NCBI RefSeq assembly: GCF_002939985.1
Contig: NZ_MDFM01000035.1
Coordinates: 1 to 45,105, forward strand
Source: Xanthomonas hortorum pv. cynarae
Lineage (GTDB): Bacteria > Pseudomonadota > Gammaproteobacteria > Xanthomonadales > Xanthomonadaceae
Reading direction: 5' to 3'
Length of the DNA stretch: 45,105 bases
Shown here: piece by piece, positions 1 to 8,597 of the stretch
Layout: the number at the start of each line of letters is the position of its first letter
Numbering within the stretch: position 1 is the first letter of the stretch
Program-made: the position numbers and the translations under genes
Notes under the pieces: model-generated
What the model was told of the DNA's origin: nothing
What the model saw: only the letters and a program-made list of their open reading frames with translations
The model's database searches: none

Positions 1-16
1 GCGGGCTAACACCCGC
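1..16. terminator. Hairpin at window edge, possible terminator of the Shedu gene
   Basis: A 5-bp GC-rich inverted repeat (GCGGG and CCCGC around a 6-nt loop) lies 19 nt past the stop codon of the minus-strand Shedu gene. A T-tract, if present, would fall outside the window, so terminator function cannot be confirmed. Confidence 0.35.
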
Positions 17-34
17 CGAGTTCCATGAGCAACA

Positions 35-1300
35 TCAACCGCAGACCTCTAGTTTTAGCTGGCATTGAATTGCGGGGAGTCGACAGAAGGAGCTGTACTT
101 GTCATAGTTGACTCCGTGTTCGCCGCTAAATTCCGCGAGATCCCCACAGACAACGACCGATCTGGGACGTATTAGGAAAACGTCGGAGGACGTTGGATTG
201 CCGAGGTTGTCAACGATCTTCAGCTGCCTCTGGATTGATTGCTCAGCCAGCTGGACAGTTCTATGTGCTTGCGTTACTGCAGAACTGAGCTCGTCTGAGA
301 CAGGCCACGTTCCAGGCCGATAAGGACGACCCGCTTTGCGCAACGTTGTTCTATGCGTTTTCAGCTCCACGAAGCAAAGCGCGCCAATTCTGCCTTTTGA
401 GTTCAGAAGGGCATCCGCACGTTTTCCTGGTGCTGCAACCGATGCGCCTGCCACAGTTCGCTCAAGCTTGCCCTCATCAAGCGCGCCGGTTGAAGATAAG
501 AAGAGTGCGCCGCCGAAGATCCACTGATTCTCTTCGAAGAAGGCCTGCCACAGGCGTTCGTCACTTAGGCCCGTATGCTCCTTCTCGCTGTCAAAGTACG
601 ATCCATCAAGGAGCAGACGCTCAAAACGTTTTATCTGAGCGCGGCGAAATGCAACCGCAACCATGTCATGCTGGGTTACTTCGGTCCGCAGCACCTCTTC
701 CATCAAAGCAGAATTGCTTCCAACGAGGGCGCGAACGGCGTCAGAGGTCAAATCCAGACGCTGCAGCTGGTCCACACCAATTCGAAACTTCCCGCTGACT
801 TGAAAGTCACCCTCTTTTGCCAAAGCTGCGATTTCCAGTAGATCATCTATCTCTGTACCGCTTAGAACGAAGTGGCTACGTCGGCTCGGAACATCTTTGC
901 CGTCACTCATATCGAAGGACTGCAGGTAGAGCGATCGGACCTTCCGGGGATCTTCCACAACCAGTAGCTTTATTTGCCTCTTACCGGTCGGCGTAGCGCG
1001 AAGGACGAATTCCTCCTTTACGATTGCCAAGGCCTCACCTTCGACATCAGGGAAGACACGGTCTATGTACCTTGCGGTGCGAACTATGCGCTCTGGCTTT
1101 CCATCGATCATCTTGTAAGCGCCCACGTCGAATGAGCGTGAGCCGTAGAGTTTGCCCGGCACTTTGTTTGCAACATAGTTTGCGTCATCGTCTGACATGA
1201 TCCCGCCCTCCTTGACAATCGTTGGACCGAGCTTATACGCGAAGCATAGCGCTTGCCTGTCTAGATACGTGTCAATCATTGCGAGCTTGTCTGATTTCAC
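35..1300 (-). CDS. sduA: Shedu anti-phage defence nuclease SduA-like (DUF4263)
   Basis: A 421-residue protein whose C-terminal third (about residues 250-415) matches the Shedu DUF4263 nuclease fold. It has an NQWIFG entry motif near residue 258, KRADALL near 296 carrying the acidic residue of a PD-(D/E)xK site, VELKTH near 312 with the E-x-K pair, and a downstream glutamine-rich helix (QAHRTVQLAEQ). Shedu proteins are single-gene phage-defence systems in which this domain acts as an endonuclease. The N-terminal 245 residues are not recognised and presumably sense infection or regulate the nuclease. The open frame begins at GTG 1300; an ATG at 1279 is an alternative and neither has a clear ribosome site. 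Base composition is visibly lower in GC than the flanking genes, and the gene abuts a truncated peptidase, which suggests horizontal acquisition. Family call fairly sure; function inferred. Confidence 0.8.
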   Translation of the reverse strand: MKSDKLAMIDTYLDRQALCFAYKLGPTIVKEGGIMSDDDANYVANKVPGKLYGSRSFDVGAYKMIDGKPERIVRTARYIDRVFPDVEGEALAIVKEEFVLRATPTGKRQIKLLVVEDPRKVRSLYLQSFDMSDGKDVPSRRSHFVLSGTEIDDLLEIAALAKEGDFQVSGKFRIGVDQLQRLDLTSDAVRALVGSNSALMEEVLRTEVTQHDMVAVAFRRAQIKRFERLLLDGSYFDSEKEHTGLSDERLWQAFFEENQWIFGGALFLSSTGALDEGKLERTVAGASVAAPGKRADALLNSKGRIGALCFVELKTHRTTLRKAGRPYRPGTWPVSDELSSAVTQAHRTVQLAEQSIQRQLKIVDNLGNPTSSDVFLIRPRSVVVCGDLAEFSGEHGVNYDKYSSFCRLPAIQCQLKLEVCG

Positions 1301-1322
1301 GAAGAGGAGCAGCTTAGCTGGC

Positions 1323-2222
1323 GACTGCGACCATATAGAAGATCGGTCGTTCCATGCTCTTCGTTACGTGCGGTCGATCCTGGCCGCTGCGGTCGACAAG
1401 CCGGATTTGCCGACGGTCATGCGTGTGGGCAAGCGGCAGATCGGTACGCTCCGCATAGGTGCCTTTGCACCCCAATACGATCCCGTTTTCACAGCCGCTG
1501 CGGAGGCTGTGGAGACGTCTTCCGCTGGCAGCGAGGAAACCGACGCTCCCATGCTCGCTGGATTTTGTGCGGTCACCCAGAAATTGATCGAACGCTATGA
1601 CGCGCTGTCCAGCAAGACTGATTTCATCCTGATCGACTTGCGCGGCAACATGGGCGGCTTTGCGCGCGAGGTCAGGGGATTCGCCTGGGCATTGACGGGC
1701 AAAAAACCCGAGAAAACCTACGACATGGTGGTCTCCGGCCAGCCCGGCACCGTCCGCTTGCAGGAGCTGCCGGAGGATCCAAGCTGTGGCGTAGTCCGCA
1801 CGCCCAAGCCCTTGCTAGTGTTGATTGATGCTGGCACGCGTTCCTCTGGCGAACTGCTCGCGACCTATCTCTGGGAGTCTGGAGCGACCGTTGTTGGCGA
1901 GCGGACCATAGGTGCTGGTGGCGGTCGCGACTCTCAAAGCAAAGGAATTCCGGTCGGCGACTCCGGCTACAACGCCTTGGTCAGCGAAGACTTTTACGTG
2001 TTCGATCCAACCAGCGAACTGCATCCTGGTGAAATCGACGAGCAACGGCTGATCGACCGTGTCGCTGCGGATCGCTTCGCCCCGAGCCACCTGCGGCCCT
2101 ACATGACGCAGGCTGTGGGTGTGCTGCCTGACATCGTGCAGCTGATTGAGGCGAGCGATCTTGAGGATGGTGGACAGCGGCTTGTCGAGCGCAGCATCGC
2201 TGGCATGCGGCCTGCGCTTTGA
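1323..2222 (+). pseudogene. S41 family peptidase, 5'-truncated remnant
   Basis: The frame from about 1323 to the stop at 2222 encodes the C-terminal core of a tail-specific-protease-like (S41) enzyme. It has IDLRGNMGG (equivalent of LDLRGNPGG), the nucleophile segment DAGTRSSGELLATYL and the VVGERTIGAGGG strand-turn. The frame stays open back to an ATG at 1197, but that part is antisense to the Shedu N-terminus and does not look like peptidase. No N-terminal region, signal peptide or start with a ribosome site is visible. The likely reading is that the 5' part was lost when the Shedu segment arrived. It ends 13 nt short of the convergent LysR gene. If a start near 1197 were used, a chimeric protein could be made, but this is doubtful. 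Confidence 0.65.
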
Positions 2223-2235
2223 ACAGCGCGCCGCC

Positions 2236-3111
2236 CTACCCCTTCAGCACCAGCGACACATCCGGGTATCTGTCGCACATGAAGTCCACGAAGGCGCGCA
2301 CCTTGGGTGCGGCCAGACGCCTGGAGGTGTGCAACACCCACAGCGCGGGCTCTACGCCCGCGATCGTGCCCCACTGCACCAGTTCGCCGCGCGCGAGTTG
2401 GTTCCATGCAATCGACTGCGGAAGCAGCGCCACGCCACCGCCTGCAATCGCCGCGTCGCGGACCATCAGGAATGAGGAAAACCGCAGACGTGGAATGGGT
2501 TCCAGGACCAGGCGCCCGTCATCGAGCACCCATGTGGTCGGCTGGAAGCTCGACATCACCACAGCGGGAACTGATGTGAGCGCGCCGCTGATTGGCATGG
2601 CGAAGCCGGGCGCAGCCACGACAACCAGCCGATCCTTGGCGAAGCAGCGCCCGACCAGGCTGCTGTCCGGGCTTGGGTTAATCCGGATGGCCACATCGAA
2701 CTGCTCTTCCACCAGATCGACCGTGCGGTCTTCTGCAATCACCTCGAGCATGATCTCCGGATAGGCCGCGCAGAACTCTGCGCCAATCCGTCCCATCGCC
2801 AATTGCGAGAACAGCACGGGAGACGCCACCCGCAAGCGTCCGCGTGGTGTCGAAAGTCCTTCGCGCGCGGCGGCCATGGCCTCGGCCACCTCGCTCAACG
2901 GCACTTCGGTGCGGTCCATCAGCAACTGCCCGGCTTCGGTGAGCCTGAGCCCACGGGCGCTGCGCTCGACCAGTCGCACCCCCAGCTGCTCCTCCAGATC
3001 GGCAATGCGCCGCGACAAGGTCGCCTTCGACCTGCCGCTGGCACGGCTCGCCTTTCCCAGGCCCTGGTTCGCTGCGACCAGCGCGAAATCGATCAATGCA
3101 TTCAGATCCAT
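2236..3111 (-). CDS. LysR-family transcriptional regulator
   Basis: A 291-residue LysR-type regulator read from the ATG at 3111 (MDLNALIDF); an upstream ATG at 3141 in the same frame would add ten atypical residues. Residues 1-60 form the winged helix-turn-helix (KATLSRRIADLEEQLGVRL), followed by the linker helix and the periplasmic-binding-like effector domain from about residue 90 (RGRLRVASPVLFSQLAMGRI). The regulator is divergent from an NmrA-type oxidoreductase gene 142 bp away. LysR proteins commonly control such a divergent neighbour, and a 22-bp inverted repeat lies between the two. The effector is unknown. Confidence 0.9.
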   Translation of the reverse strand: MDLNALIDFALVAANQGLGKASRASGRSKATLSRRIADLEEQLGVRLVERSARGLRLTEAGQLLMDRTEVPLSEVAEAMAAAREGLSTPRGRLRVASPVLFSQLAMGRIGAEFCAAYPEIMLEVIAEDRTVDLVEEQFDVAIRINPSPDSSLVGRCFAKDRLVVVAAPGFAMPISGALTSVPAVVMSSFQPTTWVLDDGRLVLEPIPRLRFSSFLMVRDAAIAGGGVALLPQSIAWNQLARGELVQWGTIAGVEPALWVLHTSRRLAAPKVRAFVDFMCDRYPDVSLVLKG

Positions 3112-3160
3112 GGCGTTCCAGATTTGAAACCACGCGTCCACATCTTGGCGTCTTCGTATT

Positions 3161-3182
3161 GACGATGCAACGGCCTATCGTC
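3161..3182. promoter_or_regulatory. Candidate LysR operator between divergent genes
   Basis: A perfect 6-bp inverted repeat, GACGAT-N10-ATCGTC, sits about midway in the LysR/oxidoreductase intergenic region. LysR regulators bind interrupted dyads in such positions. Assignment rests on position and symmetry only. Confidence 0.4.
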
Positions 3183-3253
3183 TGGTCACCGCAACGTCAA
3201 TCGCGGCGGAGATGTCGGACTGACGCCTCTTCCATCCACAGCAGGAGATTCAC

Positions 3254-4123
3254 ATGAGCATTCTCGTCACCGGTGCCACCGGCACCATCGGTTCTCTCAT
3301 CACCCAGGGCCTTGCCGATGCAGGCGCAGCGGTGAAGGCATTGGTTCGCCAACCGGGCAAGCGCGTTTTCCCGGCGGGTGTGACTGAAGTTGTCGCAGAC
3401 CTCACCGATGTTGCATCGATGCGTGCCGCGTTGTCGTCGGCGCACACGCTGTTCCTGTTGAATGCGGTCACTCCCGATGAAGTGACGCAGGCGCTGATCG
3501 CACTGAATCTGGCGCAGGAGGCAGGGATCGAGCGCATCGTGTACCTGTCGGTCATCCATGCCGATAAGTTCACCAACGTGCCCCACTTCACCGGCAAGCA
3601 CACGGTGGAGCGCATGATCGAAAGCCTGGATATTCCTGCAACGATTCTGCGTCCTGCGTACTTCATGCAGAACGAAGCGATGATCCAGCAGACGATTCAG
3701 GACTACGGTGTCTACCCGATGCCGATCGGCTCGGCAGGTGTGGCCATGATCGATGCGCGCGATATCGCAGACATCGCGGTCGTCGAGCTGCTGCGGCGCG
3801 ACCGTGCACCTGCCGCGCTCGCGCGTGTCACGCTCGAACTGGTTGGCCCGCATGCCGTCACGGGCAGCTCCGTTGCGAAGGTCTGGAGTGCAGCGCTTGG
3901 ACGCGAGATCGCCTATGCGGGCGACGACGTTGCTGCCTTCGAAGCGCAGATGGCCGCGTACGGCCCATCCTGGCTGGCCTACGACATGCGCCTGATGATG
4001 GCCGGCATCCAGATATTCGGCATGCAGGCGGCCGACGGCACGGTGGAAAAACTGCAGGCCATGCTGGGGCGCCCGTTGCGCACCTATGAAGACTTCGTGC
4101 GCGAGGCGACGGCTCGGGCTTGA
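3254..4123 (+). CDS. NmrA-like NAD(P)-binding oxidoreductase (atypical SDR)
   Basis: A 289-residue Rossmann-fold protein. The N-terminus MSILVTGATGTIGSLI carries the GxxGxxG dinucleotide-binding loop; VVADLTD near residue 50 is the usual strand-4 acidic segment; YLSVIHAD and the HFTGKHTVERMIES helix are typical of the NmrA/HSCARG and quinone-oxidoreductase-2 group. These proteins either reduce small substrates or sense the NADP(H) redox state. The ATG at 3254 has an upstream GGAG-type ribosome site (gcaggagattcac). The gene is divergent from the LysR regulator and is probably its target. Substrate unknown. Confidence 0.9.
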   Translation: MSILVTGATGTIGSLITQGLADAGAAVKALVRQPGKRVFPAGVTEVVADLTDVASMRAALSSAHTLFLLNAVTPDEVTQALIALNLAQEAGIERIVYLSVIHADKFTNVPHFTGKHTVERMIESLDIPATILRPAYFMQNEAMIQQTIQDYGVYPMPIGSAGVAMIDARDIADIAVVELLRRDRAPAALARVTLELVGPHAVTGSSVAKVWSAALGREIAYAGDDVAAFEAQMAAYGPSWLAYDMRLMMAGIQIFGMQAADGTVEKLQAMLGRPLRTYEDFVREATARA

Positions 4124-4132
4124 TCGCATGCG

Positions 4133-4166
4133 ACGCAACAAGCGTGGGAAACCCCGCTTGTTGCGT
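4133..4166 (+). terminator. Strong hairpin after the oxidoreductase gene
   Basis: A perfect 12-bp stem (ACGCAACAAGCG pairing with CGCTTGTTGCGT, 10-nt loop) begins 9 nt after the stop codon at 4123. There is no T-run behind it, so it is terminator-like or an mRNA 3' stabiliser. Confidence 0.6.
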
Positions 4167-4289
4167 GCTGGAGGTGAACGGATCAGTGGTATCAGCATTC
4201 TCATGCACATAATCACTGCGCTGCCAGTCGGTTTTTTCCTGACGTACGTGAACGAAAATGCAAGCTAAATGCAGCCTGGAGCGCGCGGT

Positions 4290-4316
4290 TCAAGTTTCCG
4301 ATTTTCGCGTCGTTAT
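4290..4316 (+). promoter_or_regulatory. Candidate sigma-28 (FliA) flagellar-class promoter
   Basis: TCAAGTTT, 11 nt, then GTCGTTAT resembles the sigma-28 consensus TAAAGTTT-N11-GCCGATAA: 7 of 8 in the -35 element and 5 of 8 in the -10, with exact spacing. It lies about 78 nt upstream of the chemoreceptor start codon, which is the expected regulon. Confidence 0.5.
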
Positions 4317-4393
4317 CACGTTGCCGAGGCACTCACGCGAACATCACGCGGCCTGCTAGCCGGTGCCACTTACTGGACATCAGGACGATTCGC

Positions 4394-6655
4394 ATGACTG
4401 CCTATTTGCAACGCTATAACGTCGGTCGCCGTCTCGGCGTCGCCTTTGGAATTCTGATTCTCCTGTCGAGCCTGCTGGTGGCGACGGGCTTGATCACCAT
4501 GGCCAACGCACGACAACAGTTCGATTTCATCGTGCTCGATCGTATGGCCAAGATCCAGATCGGCAACGGCATGCTGGATGCCAATTCATCGATCCTGATC
4601 GCGCTGGGCACGTATGCCATGGCCACCAGCGACGAACTCAACAGCGAAGCGGTTGCCACTATCAAGGCGCAACGTCAGCGTTACAACGCGTTGCGGGCCA
4701 AGCTGGACACATTGCCCAGCTCTGAGGAAGGCCGCAAGATTCGTTCCGAGATGGATGCGCGACGCGCCATTTCGGGAAAAATCAACGACCAGGTCATGGC
4801 GCTCGCTGCTCAAAACGACAACACGCCGGCGCAGACGTTGCTCAGCGAAAAAGCGCGCCCGGCGACGATTGCATGGCAGGACAAAATCCGCGAGCTGGTG
4901 ACGCGTCAGGAAGGTCAGAGCCAGCAAGCCTATGCCGATGCAGTGGCGTCGATGAATCGCGGCAAGCTGCTGATCGTCTCCGGTGGCATTGCCGTGGTGG
5001 TGATCAGCAGCCTGCTTGCCTGGCTCATCACCCGCAGCCTGACCCAGCCGCTCGCACGTGCAACCAAGGCTGCAGAGGCAATTGCCAACGGGCAGCTGGA
5101 CAACAACGTGGAAAGCGACGCCAAGGATGAAACCGGCCGCCTGCTGCGTGCCATGCGTGGCATGCAGACGCAGCTGCAATCCTTGCTCACTGCACAGAGC
5201 GACATGGCCAAGCGCCACGATGATGGCCAGGTCAGTTTCCGTATCGACGCCAAGGCGTTTCCCGGCGACTACGGCCGCATGGCCAAGGACACCAATACGC
5301 TGGTGGCCTCGCATCTGGCCGTGCAGACAAATCTGGCGCGCATCATGGGGCGTTACGCCATCGGCGACCTCAGCGAAAGCATGGACCGCCTGCCCGGCGA
5401 GAAGGCGGTGCTGACGCAGACCATGGACGAGGTGAAGGCCAACCTGTCTGCAATGAATCACGAGATCAAACAGCTGGCACAATCTGCGGCCAATGGCGAC
5501 TTCACCGCACGCGGCGACGCCGATCGTTTCCAATACGATTTCCATGTGATGGTCGATAGCCTCAACCAGCTCATGGCCACGGCCGATGGCAACCTGCAAT
5601 CGCTGTCGTCGCTGCTGCAATCGATCGCCGCAGGCGACCTGACCGCGCGGATGAGTGGCGAGTTCAAGGGCGTGTTTGCGCAGATGCGCGACGACGCCAA
5701 TGCCACTGCTGCACAACTTGCAGAGATTGTCGGCCGCATCCAGCACTCGGCCATATCCATCAACTCGGCCGCCAGCGAAATCGCCGCCGGCAATCAGGAC
5801 CTGTCGCAGCGTACCGAGCAACAAGCGGCCAATCTGGAAGAAACCGCCGCTTCGATGGAAGAACTGACCTCCACCGTGCGCCAGAATGCCGAGCACGCCC
5901 GTCAAGCCAACCAGTTGGCGATCGGTGCGGCAAGCGTCGCGTCACAGGGTGGCGAGATCGTGAGCAAGGTCGTGGGCACCATGTCTGGTATCGAAGCTTC
6001 GTCCAAGAAGATTGCCGACATCATCTCGGTCATCGACGGTATCTCGTTCCAGACCAACATCCTCGCGTTGAATGCCGCGGTGGAAGCCGCACGTGCCGGC
6101 GAACAAGGCCGCGGCTTTGCGGTGGTGGCGTCGGAAGTGCGCACCCTCGCCCAGCGTTCCACTGCTGCGGCGAAGGAGATCAAGAGTCTGATCGATGATT
6201 CGGTCGAGCGGGTTGCCGAAGGCTCGACGCTGGTGCATACGGCGGGCTCCACGATGGCGGAGATCGTTGCCAGCGTGCAGCGCGTGACCGACATCATGGG
6301 CGAGATTTCTGCGGCATCGCAGGAACAGTCGGCCGGCATCGAACAAGTCAACACCACCGTGACGCAGATGGACGAAACCACCCAGCAAAACGCAGCATTG
6401 GTGGAAGAAGCCACTGCCGCCGCACGCTCGATGGAAGAACAGGCTGTGCAGCTGACGCAGGCAGTGTCCGTGTTCAAGATCAGCGACGACAGCACGCGCA
6501 CCCCGCGTTCGACAACGCCGGTTGCTGCAAAGCTCAGTGTGATTGCTGGACGAACTGTTGCCGCTGCCAAAAGCCCGGTACGCCCGGCGGCTGCACCGAA
6601 GCGCGCGGTGGCCGCAGGCGCCTCGCACGATGCAAGCGACTGGCAGGAGTTCTGA
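4394..6655 (+). CDS. Methyl-accepting chemotaxis protein (Tsr/Tar-like)
   Basis: A 753-residue transmembrane chemoreceptor. TM1 is at about residues 15-37, a four-helix-bundle periplasmic sensor spans about 40-190, and TM2 at about 191-213 ([21 protein letters not shown]) is followed by HAMP. The segment to about residue 440 contains further HAMP-like helical units ([27 protein letters not shown]). The cytoplasmic signalling hairpin includes the conserved tip [20 protein letters not shown] near residues 550-570. Methylation-helix motifs ([24 protein letters not shown]) flank it. The protein ends in DWQEF, matching the xWxxF pentapeptide that tethers CheR methyltransferase in high-abundance receptors. 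It signals to CheA/CheW; the ligand is unknown. It is monocistronic, with a candidate sigma-28 promoter upstream and a strong terminator downstream. Confidence 0.96.
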   Translation: MTAYLQRYNVGRRLGVAFGILILLSSLLVATGLITMANARQQFDFIVLDRMAKIQIGNGMLDANSSILIALGTYAMATSDELNSEAVATIKAQRQRYNALRAKLDTLPSSEEGRKIRSEMDARRAISGKINDQVMALAAQNDNTPAQTLLSEKARPATIAWQDKIRELVTRQEGQSQQAYADAVASMNRGKLLIVSGGIAVVVISSLLAWLITRSLTQPLARATKAAEAIANGQLDNNVESDAKDETGRLLRAMRGMQTQLQSLLTAQSDMAKRHDDGQVSFRIDAKAFPGDYGRMAKDTNTLVASHLAVQTNLARIMGRYAIGDLSESMDRLPGEKAVLTQTMDEVKANLSAMNHEIKQLAQSAANGDFTARGDADRFQYDFHVMVDSLNQLMATADGNLQSLSSLLQSIAAGDLTARMSGEFKGVFAQMRDDANATAAQLAEIVGRIQHSAISINSAASEIAAGNQDLSQRTEQQAANLEETAASMEELTSTVRQNAEHARQANQLAIGAASVASQGGEIVSKVVGTMSGIEASSKKIADIISVIDGISFQTNILALNAAVEAARAGEQGRGFAVVASEVRTLAQRSTAAAKEIKSLIDDSVERVAEGSTLVHTAGSTMAEIVASVQRVTDIMGEISAASQEQSAGIEQVNTTVTQMDETTQQNAALVEEATAAARSMEEQAVQLTQAVSVFKISDDSTRTPRSTTPVAAKLSVIAGRTVAAAKSPVRPAAAPKRAVAAGASHDASDWQEF

Positions 6656-6665
6656 TCTTGCGCGT

Positions 6666-6698
6666 CGCAAACGGCCCGGCTTGTCCGGGCCGTTTGCG
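6666..6698 (+). terminator. Rho-independent terminator of the chemoreceptor gene
   Basis: A 14-bp perfect stem (CGCAAACGGCCCGG pairing with CCGGGCCGTTTGCG) with a 5-nt loop starts 11 nt after the stop codon and is followed by a short T-rich stretch. Confidence 0.85.
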
Positions 6699-6901
6699 TT
6701 TGAGAGGTGATCGAATCTGCAGATGGCCAACACGTTGAGGCGATCCGCTACGGCGCATACGCGCGTATGCACGATGCCTTAACTCGACCGGCCTACGCTG
6801 CGCCGGGCTGGACAGCTCGCGGCGCCCTGTTTCGCCAAGCCTCGATCGCCGCTGGCGTGCATGACCCCCGGAAGATCTAAAGACATCGCAAAGGAGATTG
6901 T

Positions 6902-7178
6902 ATGAAGAAGCTGCACGCTCTTATGGTTGTTGCTGGCTTGTTGGGTATGAGTTCGCCGGCATTTGCCGAGGTCGCCAATCTGACCAACAGCGCCGACGGC
7001 GCCAATCGCGATGCTGGCATCGCGTCAGTCAAGAAGAAATTGCAGGATGCCTGCACGGGGGCGTCAGGGCACGCCGGATCCTGATTCGTTCGAGGTGGTG
7101 TTCGAAAAGACCAGCAAGAATCCCGAGGTTCCCAAGCCCTATTACGTGGACGCGAAACTCAAGTGCGATCTGCCATAA
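6902..7178 (+). pseudogene. Small secreted protein, frameshifted (unknown function)
   Basis: From ATG 6902, preceded by an AGGAG ribosome site (aaaggagattgt), an open frame encodes a Sec signal peptide (MKKLHALMVVAGLLG...AFA, cut near residue 22) and then stops after 60 residues. If one G is removed from the GGGGG run at 7057-7061, the frame continues as CTGRQGTPDPDSFEVV and on to DAKLKCDLP with a stop at 7178. That gives a coherent 91-residue exported protein with two cysteines in the mature part. The gene is therefore either truncated by a +1 slip or mis-sequenced. The family is not recognised. A clear terminator follows. Confidence 0.65.
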
Positions 7179-7233
7179 GGCTGATAGCGGCTGCTACGCC
7201 ATTGTGCGATTGGCGGCGATAACACCGCGATAG

Positions 7234-7257
7234 AGCCCCGCGCATGCGGGGCTTTTT
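7234..7257 (+). terminator. Rho-independent terminator
   Basis: AGCCCCGC and GCGGGGCT form an 8-bp stem with a 4-nt loop, directly followed by a run of T. It closes the transcription unit of the small secreted protein. Confidence 0.85.
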
Positions 7258-7427
7258 GTGTCTGTCGCATCGTGCGCTAGCTCGCACCGCGACACGTTGT
7301 TGCACCACCACCACGCCATGCCTGATGGGCAAGGCCATAACGCCAGTGCGCTGCTGATATAGTGCGGCGAACGCGATGGGCGCAACACCCATCATCAATA
7401 TCTCGTCACCAATTACAGGGAGTTGTC

Positions 7428-8579
7428 ATGGGTCTTTTGCAGGCGGTAGCAGGTGCAGTCGGCGGTGTGTTGGCCGACCAGTGGAAGGACTTCTACACCG
7501 TGCCGGCTGGCCTGCCGTCCACCGCCGCGCTGTTCGCTGCGGTGCCGAGTGGAAGCAACGCCGGGCGCGGCGCCAACACCAACGCGTCTTCGAACATCAT
7601 CAGCAACGGCTCGAAGATCGTCGTGCCCGAGGGTTACGGACTGCTGTTGTTGCAGGACGGTGCGATTACCGGGTTTGTCGCCGAGCCGGGTGGTTATGAG
7701 TGGCGCTCCGACGATGTCAATGCGCAGTCGATCTTCGCTGGCGATGGCCTGGTCACGCCGCTGATCCGGCAGAGCTGGGAGCGCTTCAAGTTCGGTGGTC
7801 AGCCGGGCGCGCAACAGGCCGCATTCTTCGTGTCGCTGAAGGAGCTGCCCGACAACCGATTCGGCACGCAATCGGAGATCTATTGGGACGATGGTTTTCT
7901 TGGAACACAGGTCGGCGCGATCACGCGTGGCTCGTATACATTGAAAATTGTCGACCCCATTTTGTTCGTGAAGAACTTCGTGCCTGCGCGCTACATGCAG
8001 CCGGGTCAGGTGTTCGACTTCACCGATCTGGATAACGCTGCTGCCAGCCAGCTGTTCAACGAGGTGGTGAGTGCGCTTGCGCCGGCCTTCAGCCTGTATA
8101 CGAACGATCCGGGCAAAGGCAACCGTATCGCGCGGCTGCAGCAGGATTCGCTGGGCTTTGCCAAGAGTCTGTCCGATGCGGTCGAGCAGGCGTATCAGTG
8201 GAACTCCGAGCGTGGTCTGGCCATCGTCAAGACGGCCATCGTGTCGATCGAATACGACGCGAACACGCGGGAACTGCTCAAGACCGTACAGCGCGCCGAC
8301 GCACTGGCGGGCGCACGCGGCAACTCCAATTTGCAGGCGAGTGTGGCGCAAGGCATCCAGTCTGCGGGCGAGCATGGCGGCGCTGCAGGTTTGGTGGGCG
8401 TGGGCATGGCGACTGGCATGGTGGGTGGCGTTGGCGGGCTGCAACAGCCGGTCGCGCCAGCTGCACCCGCTGCCGACGACGCAATCGTCAAATTGAAGAA
8501 GGCCAAGGAAATGCTGGACCTCGGCCTGATCACGCAGGACGATTACAACGCGGCAAAAGCCAAGGCGTTGGGCCTGTAA
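7428..8579 (+). CDS. SPFH-domain protein with C-terminal SHOCT domain (YdjI-like)
   Basis: A 383-residue protein read from ATG 7428 (MGLLQAVAGAVGG), which has an AGGGAG ribosome site; an in-frame upstream ATG at 7362 lacks one. Residues 30-280 match the stomatin/prohibitin-type SPFH group once called virion-core-like (IVVPEGYGLLLLQDGAI; ARYMQPGQVFDFTDL). A glycine- and alanine-rich linker follows, and the last 35 residues form a SHOCT helix pair (KLKKAKEMLDLGLITQDDY). SPFH proteins assemble at membranes as scaffolds. In Bacillus the similar YdjI works with the zinc-ribbon membrane protein YdjG and with PspA. Here a zinc-ribbon membrane protein gene follows 18 nt downstream, so a comparable module is likely. 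Confidence 0.88.
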   Translation: MGLLQAVAGAVGGVLADQWKDFYTVPAGLPSTAALFAAVPSGSNAGRGANTNASSNIISNGSKIVVPEGYGLLLLQDGAITGFVAEPGGYEWRSDDVNAQSIFAGDGLVTPLIRQSWERFKFGGQPGAQQAAFFVSLKELPDNRFGTQSEIYWDDGFLGTQVGAITRGSYTLKIVDPILFVKNFVPARYMQPGQVFDFTDLDNAAASQLFNEVVSALAPAFSLYTNDPGKGNRIARLQQDSLGFAKSLSDAVEQAYQWNSERGLAIVKTAIVSIEYDANTRELLKTVQRADALAGARGNSNLQASVAQGIQSAGEHGGAAGLVGVGMATGMVGGVGGLQQPVAPAAPAADDAIVKLKKAKEMLDLGLITQDDYNAAKAKALGL

Positions 8580-8597
8580 GCGAGGCACGCTGCCATC

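Noticed and set aside
4586..5905. 439-codon minus-strand frame inside the chemoreceptor gene
   Set aside because: Antisense to a certain gene; its translation is rich in His, Gly, Arg and Cys, as expected of a reverse-frame shadow.
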